DNA from: Promethearchaeota archaeon
GTDB taxonomy: Archaea > Asgardarchaeota > Lokiarchaeia > Sigyniarchaeales > SOKP01
Assembly (NCBI GenBank): GCA_014730165.1
Contig: WJIS01000211.1
Location: 1-51,717 of the forward strand
Length of the DNA stretch: 51,717 nt
Direction of reading: 5' to 3'
The translations under genes were made by a program, and so were the position numbers. The notes under the pieces were generated by a model. It was not told where the DNA came from. It did not search any database and was given only the letters and a program-made list of their open reading frames with translations. Shown in pieces: positions 46,863 to 51,717 of the stretch. Within the stretch, counting starts at the first letter, position 1. The number at the start of each line of letters is the position of its first letter.

Positions 46863-47124
46863 CGAAAATTAATTTGACAACAATTTAACATAATATTTGT
46901 TCTGGTACAATTTAAATTTTCTTCAAATGCATTTAATAAAATATTCTCTTATATGTTAAAGTTATGTCTTTTGAATTCTCCTTTAAAAACTCTTATTTAA
47001 GGAATAGTTTGAATAAACTAATTTAAACTTCTTTTATTCCTTATATGTGTAGATTAGAGATTTAAGAATAATGAATTGTTATAGTTTACAATGATTAAAA
47101 AAAGAATAAAAAGAAAAAAACTCT

Positions 47125-47406
47125 TTACCTAGCTGACACGCCATCCCATGCTTTTACTTCTGGATCGATATGTCCACAATTGGGGCATTTTTGTGAGACT
47201 TCCCATGCTTCCAAAGCAGGATGAACTCTTGTATATAGATTACCGCATTCTTCACAGACTAAGAACTTAGCACCACATGAATCACACATCTTTAGTTGAC
47301 CCTTTTCCACAAATCTGAAGGTTCTTTTCATCCATTCGTCATTAACAATCCGAAAAGCTTCGCCTCCACACTCAGAACAATGTTTTCCGTCGAAATTTTG
47401 ACTCAA
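47125..47406 (-). CDS. Zinc-ribbon protein with four CxxC pairs
   Basis: A 93-residue protein with four CxxC pairs: Cys10/13 (CSECG), Cys41/44 (CDSCG), Cys51/54 (CEECG) and Cys74/77 (CPNCG). These would bind two zinc ions as paired ribbons. No recognised catalytic part. The start MSQNFDGKHC is an ATG at 47406. Proteins of this kind in archaea often bind RNA or ribosomes, but no family was assigned here. It stands alone, with a T-rich region after its start side. Confidence 0.7.
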   Translation of the reverse strand: MSQNFDGKHCSECGGEAFRIVNDEWMKRTFRFVEKGQLKMCDSCGAKFLVCEECGNLYTRVHPALEAWEVSQKCPNCGHIDPEVKAWDGVSAR

Positions 47407-47706
47407 ATTATTGATTCACCATTATATATTTATTTATTTTTTAGTAGATTATTAAAGTCTAATTTTTTTATTAATATAAAAAATTTTTATCTATTTAACT
47501 TTAATTTTTATTAAAAACTCAGATAATAAATAGATGAACCAATAATTTTTAAATTTCTTTAACGATAGCTAAATTCAACCTATATTATCTCATCGTTCTC
47601 TTAAATTAGAGAATCAATATTAGAATAAAACCAGGAAAAATATGATTTTATAAATGAATAGGTTTTTAATAATTAGAAAAAAGAATAAAATAATAAAACT
47701 CTAACT
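47407..47706. other. AT-rich intergenic region without recognisable genes
   Basis: About 300 bases of low-complexity A/T sequence between two minus-strand genes, with several T-runs and a TATA-like AATAATTTTTAAATTT at 47538-47555. No tRNA, repeat or small gene was seen. Confidence 0.4.
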
Positions 47707-48030
47707 TCACATTTTTAATTTTTTTGTTTTCTCTTGATCAGGGTTTATTTCTTCTAATTCCTTAATCAATCTTATGGTTTTGTCGTCTTGAAGTGTTTCC
47801 GCGAATTTAATAGCCATTTCGTAATCTCTTACGAATAAACCTTTTCTTTTCATGGGTTTTCCGTTTTCCTTTAGTGGATTTACTTCGAGAAAGAGTAACG
47901 CGGGTCTTGTTTTTGTTGCTGGTACTTTCACGACAAAGACTCCAGGAATAGGTGTTTCCATTTTCCCCCATTCATCAGCATTTTTTAAATGTTCTTCTAA
48001 TTGAGCTTTTATATCAGCCAAATTTTTCAC
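47707..48030 (-). CDS. Hypothetical soluble protein
   Basis: A 107-residue protein without signal or membrane helix. The core reads VFVVKVPATKTRPALLFLEVNP, then KRKGLFVRDYEMAIKFAETLQDDKTI, a beta-hairpin followed by a helix with small charged residues. It ends Lys-rich (EKTKKLKM). I do not recognise a family. The ATG start at 48030 is preceded by GGGTGAAAAA. It is divergent from the RHH regulator. Confidence 0.6.
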   Translation of the reverse strand: MKNLADIKAQLEEHLKNADEWGKMETPIPGVFVVKVPATKTRPALLFLEVNPLKENGKPMKRKGLFVRDYEMAIKFAETLQDDKTIRLIKELEEINPDQEKTKKLKM

Positions 48031-48288
48031 CCATTTTTTACATATAGCTTTGTGTTACTACTATTACATAATACGTTACATAAAAATTTTCGTGATATTA
48101 AACAAGGAATCATTTTGAAAATAAGGAGCGATTTATTGGTATAGATTATCGGAAATAACTTATTTTTCTTAAGGATCAACTCTGGTTTATTTGTCGGATT
48201 ACTCGGGGCCATTTTCCAGTAAATTCTTAAATATCACCAAGATATATATTAGTATATTAAATACACAAAAAAAAATGGTGATAATTGA

Positions 48289-48507
48289 ATGAAACTTATT
48301 TCAGTTAATATACCGAGCTCTTATCTTGAAGTTTTAGAACTTTTAGTTGCCGATGGTAAATTTCCCAATAGATCTGAGGCAATTCGAGTCAGTATCCGAG
48401 ATTTAATAAAAACAGAATATCTAATCGACGAAAAAATCCAAAAAACTTATGATACTCATGATGAGCCAGAAATCAATTTTCAAACTGAAGATAATATGGT
48501 AATATAA
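48289..48507 (+). CDS. Ribbon-helix-helix (CopG-type) DNA-binding protein
   Basis: A 72-residue protein. Residues about 1-40 are a ribbon-helix-helix fold: MKLISVNIPSSYLEVLELLV as strand then helix, and NRSEAIRVSIRDLIKTEY as the second helix with the SEAIR signature. The acidic tail (about 48-72) may fold onto a partner. The start ATG has GGTGAT seven bases upstream. No toxin gene stands next to it, so a toxin-antitoxin role is not supported; a regulator of the adjacent repeat protein is possible but unproved. Confidence 0.8.
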   Translation: MKLISVNIPSSYLEVLELLVADGKFPNRSEAIRVSIRDLIKTEYLIDEKIQKTYDTHDEPEINFQTEDNMVI

Positions 48508-48557
48508 TTATATTTTTTTTATCTTTTATATTTAAACTTTTAACAATTACTACTTCT

Positions 48558-51500
48558 TTAATTCTCCTTATCCATGAGATCTTGAACTCGTTTTCTTCTC
48601 TTTTTTCTTCTCTCTGCGATTTTTGATTTTAAATTTTCTAATTCAACTTCTTTTTCTTTAGTGTCAGCGATTTGTTTACCTAAATTACTTCTACATTCCC
48701 TTATTGAAGCATCAATATCAATAATCAATTTGCTATTTGGTTTTGTTCTTCGTATGTTATATTTTGCTTCAGATAACTCAGAAATAGCTTTCATATAACT
48801 TTTTTCATTCATCAAAATTTGGGCTTTATCTAAAGCCTTATAGGCATTTTCGAAATATTTCTGATGAAAGTCATTGGGATTCTCTAAACCAAGTAAAGGA
48901 ACATCTGACTGTTTTTTTATGTTCTCTATTATGTCTCGAAGTTTTTTAACTTCATCTTGCTTTTCGGGTCTCTGCAGTCGCATGATTTTTTGTTTTAATT
49001 TTAAAATAGCTTCATTATATTGCGAGTGCTTGATTAAAATATTTGCATAATCCAATTCATCCATTTTTTCCTCTAATGGTTGCTGAGCGCGGCGCAATTC
49101 CATTAACCTTCTTCGTTTTTCTTCTTTACGTTTTCGTTTTTCTTCTTCCCTTTCTTTCTCTGCTTGTTCTAATAATGCATTTAACTGTTTTTTTTCCTCT
49201 TCTCTTCGCTTTTTTGCTTTCTCTTGTTTTTTAGCTTCTTCACGTTGTTTAGATAAATTATAAAGCAAATCATTATTAATTCGAGAAACTTCCCTTTTCC
49301 ACTCTAACTCTTCGAATAAAGCTCTTGCTTCCACTATTTTTTCATATGCAGAATCAAATTGTTTGTTTTCCATTAAATTAGTTCCTTCCTCTAAAACACG
49401 ATAAGCTTTTTCTGATATATCTTTTTCCCTTTGTTTCTCTTCTTGAACTCTTAATAATTCTTTTCGTTTTTGTTCTTCTTCCATTTTTCGTACTTCTTCT
49501 ATTCGTGCGATCTCTTCCTCGATTTGTTTTTCTAATTGTTCTTTTTCTGCTAATTCCTCTGCTATTTGGTTCTGCTCTTGTTCATATGCTCTTTTCTTCT
49601 TAATAATTAGAGAGATCGATTCATTAATAAGATTTATACCCGCCTCCCAATCTATTTCCACAAATATGTCCTTACTCTTTTTATAAATGTTTAAAGCTTC
49701 ATCAAAATTATTCTGATCAAGTTCCTCTTTTGCTTGATCCATAAGATTAAATGCTTTGTTTTTTTGTTGCTCAAATTGTTTTTTAAGCTCTTTTTCCTTT
49801 CTTAGTTCTTCTTCTTGTTTTTGGATTAATTCTTCCTTTTCTTTTCTTGCTTTTTCAATTTGTTTTTGTTCCTCTAACTTTTCTTGTTCCTTTTGTAATA
49901 ATCTCTCTCTTTCCTCTTCTCTTCTAAATCTGTCTTTCTTTAATTTCTCACGATAATAATGAATCGAATCAGTTAGTTTTTCAGCTTCTCTTGTCCAATC
50001 TATTTCTTGAAATCTTGACTGGGCTTGCTGATATATTTTAATTATCTGTTCATAGGGACAATTATGCTTTAAAATTCCATCTTTTTCAATATCATTTTGA
50101 TAATCAGTAGCTAATTGCTCAGCTTTAGTAATGATCTGGAAAACTTCATCGTAAATTTTTTGCTGTTGCTCTTTTTTTCGCTTTTCTTCTAAGAGTTCTT
50201 GCTCTTTCTTCTTTCTTTCCTCTTCAAGATGTTTTTCATGAACAACAGGTATTTCTATTTTTGGTTCTTTTGGTTTTTCTTTCTCTTCTTTTCTTAGATG
50301 TTTATCTTTCTCCTCTTTTTCTTCATAATATTCAATAGTTTCTTTTAGGCGACTTATAACATCGGTCCAACCGATCTCCGTTAACATCTCAATAGCTTTT
50401 TGATACAGAGATATTGCATGAGGATAAGGACTTTCAAATTCAGAAAGTTTTGGTTTTAACTTCAATTCATAATTCTTTACTTCGTTCTCCGCTTTATCAA
50501 TAATTTTCATTGCTTCATTTAATTTTTGTTCTTTTTCTAATTGATCTTCATCAATTTCAACAGGTTTTTCCTCAGATATTTCCTTATATGCTTTAGCTGA
50601 TAATTTATGCATTTCCTCGATCTGTTTTTGCTTTTCGGCTTTTTTTGATTCTACTTCTCTTAATCTATCAACTTTTTTAGCCTTTTCTTTGTAAAGGTTA
50701 ATTTGATTCATATAAATTTCTGCCTGATCAACCCAACCTTTTTCTAAAAGTTTTTTTCTGATTTGTCTATAAATAGTTAATACTTCAGAATAAGGAGATT
50801 CAATATTTAGATTCCCTTTCTTTAATTCTACTTCATAATCTCTTGCAAGTTTTTCTGCCCTATTTACCATATTACTTATCTCAGTTTGAAATCTTTCATC
50901 CTTATCCTTTTGTTTTAGGACTTTCTTTGTAACTTGTTCAGCTTTAGTCTCCACTTCTTTTCCTGTCTTAAGTAAATCCTCGATTTCTTTATGTTTTTGT
51001 ATTTTTTCTCTCTCTAAATTTCTTAATTTTTTATCTTTTTCCAATTTATTCTTATATGATTGAATTTGGTTAGCATATAATGAAGCTTCTTCGTTCCATC
51101 CTCTTTCTTGTAATAAATTTCTCAACTTTCGATAAATATCTATTACTTCCTCATAAGGGCATTCAATATCAAAATTACCTTTCTTTAATTCTAATTCATA
51201 ATCTCTTGCAAGTCTTTCTGCTTCCACTACCATTTTATCTATTTTTTCTTCGAACTTTTTATCTTCTATCTCCTTTTGTAATTGTAGCTCGATTTTTTTT
51301 AGTTTATCGTCATCTCTTTGTTCAAAAGTTCCTATTTTGTGCATCTCTTCAATTTCTTTTTGCTTCTCTGCCTTTAAAGACTCAACTTCTCTTAATTTTT
51401 TGTCTTTATCTAGTTTTTCATGATAGATTTTTATTTGATTATTATATATTGCAGCTTCTTTATCCCACCCTTTTTGTAATAATTCTTTCCTCACATTTTC

Positions 51501-51716
51501 ATAAATTTCAATGATTTTGGGATATGGATTTGATTCTAATAATTTACCTTCTCTTAGAGCTTTCTTTCTAGCTACTTCATATTCTCGTGCTAATCGTTCA
51601 GCTTTACTAACTTTTTTTGAAATGATTTCTTGAAAATCCTTATCTTCCTTTTCTTTTTGAAGTTTATCTTTTCCTTGTACTTTTTCTTTCTGTTTTGGCT
51701 TGCTGACTTTATACAT
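48558..51716 (-). CDS. Long coiled-coil protein with seven Trp-centred repeats of about 120 residues
   Basis: A 1052-residue protein, starting at the ATG one base inside the window edge, so a longer N-terminus is possible. It repeats a helical unit followed by a highly charged coiled coil: ESPYSEVLTIYRQIRKKL-like helix, a conserved GW/DW/EW, then QIxxYxEKLxKDKxLRxxE. The tryptophans fall at residues 84, 207, 328, 450, 574, 690 and 806, so the period is 116-124. The unit resembles a TPR-like two-helix hairpin (SPYEEALKIY, LxEIGW). From about 830 to 1052 it is coiled coil with a final TPR-like part (NPNDFHQKYFENAYKALDK). No membrane segment or enzyme domain. Asgard genomes often encode such rods; a cytoskeletal or scaffold role is an inference. 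Confidence 0.75.
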   Translation of the reverse strand: MYKVSKPKQKEKVQGKDKLQKEKEDKDFQEIISKKVSKAERLAREYEVARKKALREGKLLESNPYPKIIEIYENVRKELLQKGWDKEAAIYNNQIKIYHEKLDKDKKLREVESLKAEKQKEIEEMHKIGTFEQRDDDKLKKIELQLQKEIEDKKFEEKIDKMVVEAERLARDYELELKKGNFDIECPYEEVIDIYRKLRNLLQERGWNEEASLYANQIQSYKNKLEKDKKLRNLEREKIQKHKEIEDLLKTGKEVETKAEQVTKKVLKQKDKDERFQTEISNMVNRAEKLARDYEVELKKGNLNIESPYSEVLTIYRQIRKKLLEKGWVDQAEIYMNQINLYKEKAKKVDRLREVESKKAEKQKQIEEMHKLSAKAYKEISEEKPVEIDEDQLEKEQKLNEAMKIIDKAENEVKNYELKLKPKLSEFESPYPHAISLYQKAIEMLTEIGWTDVISRLKETIEYYEEKEEKDKHLRKEEKEKPKEPKIEIPVVHEKHLEEERKKKEQELLEEKRKKEQQQKIYDEVFQIITKAEQLATDYQNDIEKDGILKHNCPYEQIIKIYQQAQSRFQEIDWTREAEKLTDSIHYYREKLKKDRFRREEERERLLQKEQEKLEEQKQIEKARKEKEELIQKQEEELRKEKELKKQFEQQKNKAFNLMDQAKEELDQNNFDEALNIYKKSKDIFVEIDWEAGINLINESISLIIKKKRAYEQEQNQIAEELAEKEQLEKQIEEEIARIEEVRKMEEEQKRKELLRVQEEKQREKDISEKAYRVLEEGTNLMENKQFDSAYEKIVEARALFEELEWKREVSRINNDLLYNLSKQREEAKKQEKAKKRREEEKKQLNALLEQAEKEREEEKRKRKEEKRRRLMELRRAQQPLEEKMDELDYANILIKHSQYNEAILKLKQKIMRLQRPEKQDEVKKLRDIIENIKKQSDVPLLGLENPNDFHQKYFENAYKALDKAQILMNEKSYMKAISELSEAKYNIRRTKPNSKLIIDIDASIRECRSNLGKQIADTKEKEVELENLKSKIAERRKKRRKRVQDLMDKEN

Positions 51717-51717
51717 C

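Noticed and set aside
48027-48212. Minus-strand frame of 61 codons before the 107-residue hypothetical gene
   Set aside because: Overlaps the start of that gene and the promoter region; composition not protein-like.
1-51717. tRNA, rRNA, CRISPR array or insertion sequence
   Set aside because: No T-loop GGTTCGA context in spacers, no evenly spaced repeats, and no transposase-like protein was found.

Overview
The window is an AT-rich archaeal chromosome segment that looks like an Asgard archaeon of the Lokiarchaeia type. The lineage is inferred from gene content, not from a marker tree. The archaeal core is clear: transcription factor B, replication factor C subunits and oligo-T gene ends. It sits beside a bacterial-type GrpE/DnaK/DnaJ/ClpB chaperone cluster, leucine-rich repeats, very long coiled-coil proteins and calcium-repeat or beta-helix surface proteins. 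TTG and GTG starts are common and several are fixed by Shine-Dalgarno sequences.

Layout. 1-5.1 kb: an isoprenylcysteine-methyltransferase-like enzyme and two large cell-surface proteins (NIDO-like/TSP3-like, and a NosD-type beta-helix). 5.4-9.0 kb: an accessory stretch with a cysteine-free thioredoxin-fold protein, two truncated genes joined head to head (a MtaA/UroD-type methyltransferase and a GPH/MFS transporter), a DUF401 permease and a decayed zinc-ribbon membrane protein. 9.1-11.1 kb: the most notable locus, a two-gene operon encoding an HgcB-like ferredoxin and an HgcA-like membrane corrinoid protein fused at its N-terminus to a SAM-dependent methyltransferase. 11.3-17.8 kb: an RNase J-like nuclease, a 41-residue zinc-finger protein, a tungsten aldehyde:ferredoxin oxidoreductase and pyruvate kinase. 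17.9-22.4 kb: a DUF4097-like surface protein, small membrane and PH-like proteins, and a corrinoid protein coupled to a MtaA/UroD-family methyltransferase. 22.5-25.9 kb: a second decaying stretch (a frameshifted gene and a TPR gene cut by an in-frame TAG) plus an LRR protein. 26.2-33.8 kb: the heat-shock cluster grpE-dnaK-dnaJ-clpB followed at once by a TFB gene, with a TATA box and a multi-part dyad in front of grpE. 33.9-42.7 kb: a coiled-coil/winged-helix protein, a hydrolase-membrane fusion, a calcium-type P-ATPase, peptidase T, a crotonase-fold protein with a probable ATT start, and an ECF S-component-like protein. 42.9-46.9 kb: a clamp-loader operon with RFC large, canonical RFC small and a third RFC-like subunit with a degenerate Walker B, led by a GNAT acetyltransferase. 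47.1-51.7 kb: zinc-ribbon, ribbon-helix-helix and hypothetical proteins, and a 1052-residue protein with seven Trp-centred repeats of about 120 residues.

How the parts fit. One-carbon and corrinoid chemistry recurs: the methyltransferase-HgcA/HgcB pair, the MtaC-like/MtaA-like pair and the broken MtaA-like start. This fits an anaerobe using methyl groups, ferredoxin and tungstopterin enzymes. The best candidate for an undescribed system is the methyltransferase-HgcA fusion with its HgcB partner. The seven-repeat coiled-coil protein and the three-subunit clamp-loader operon come next.
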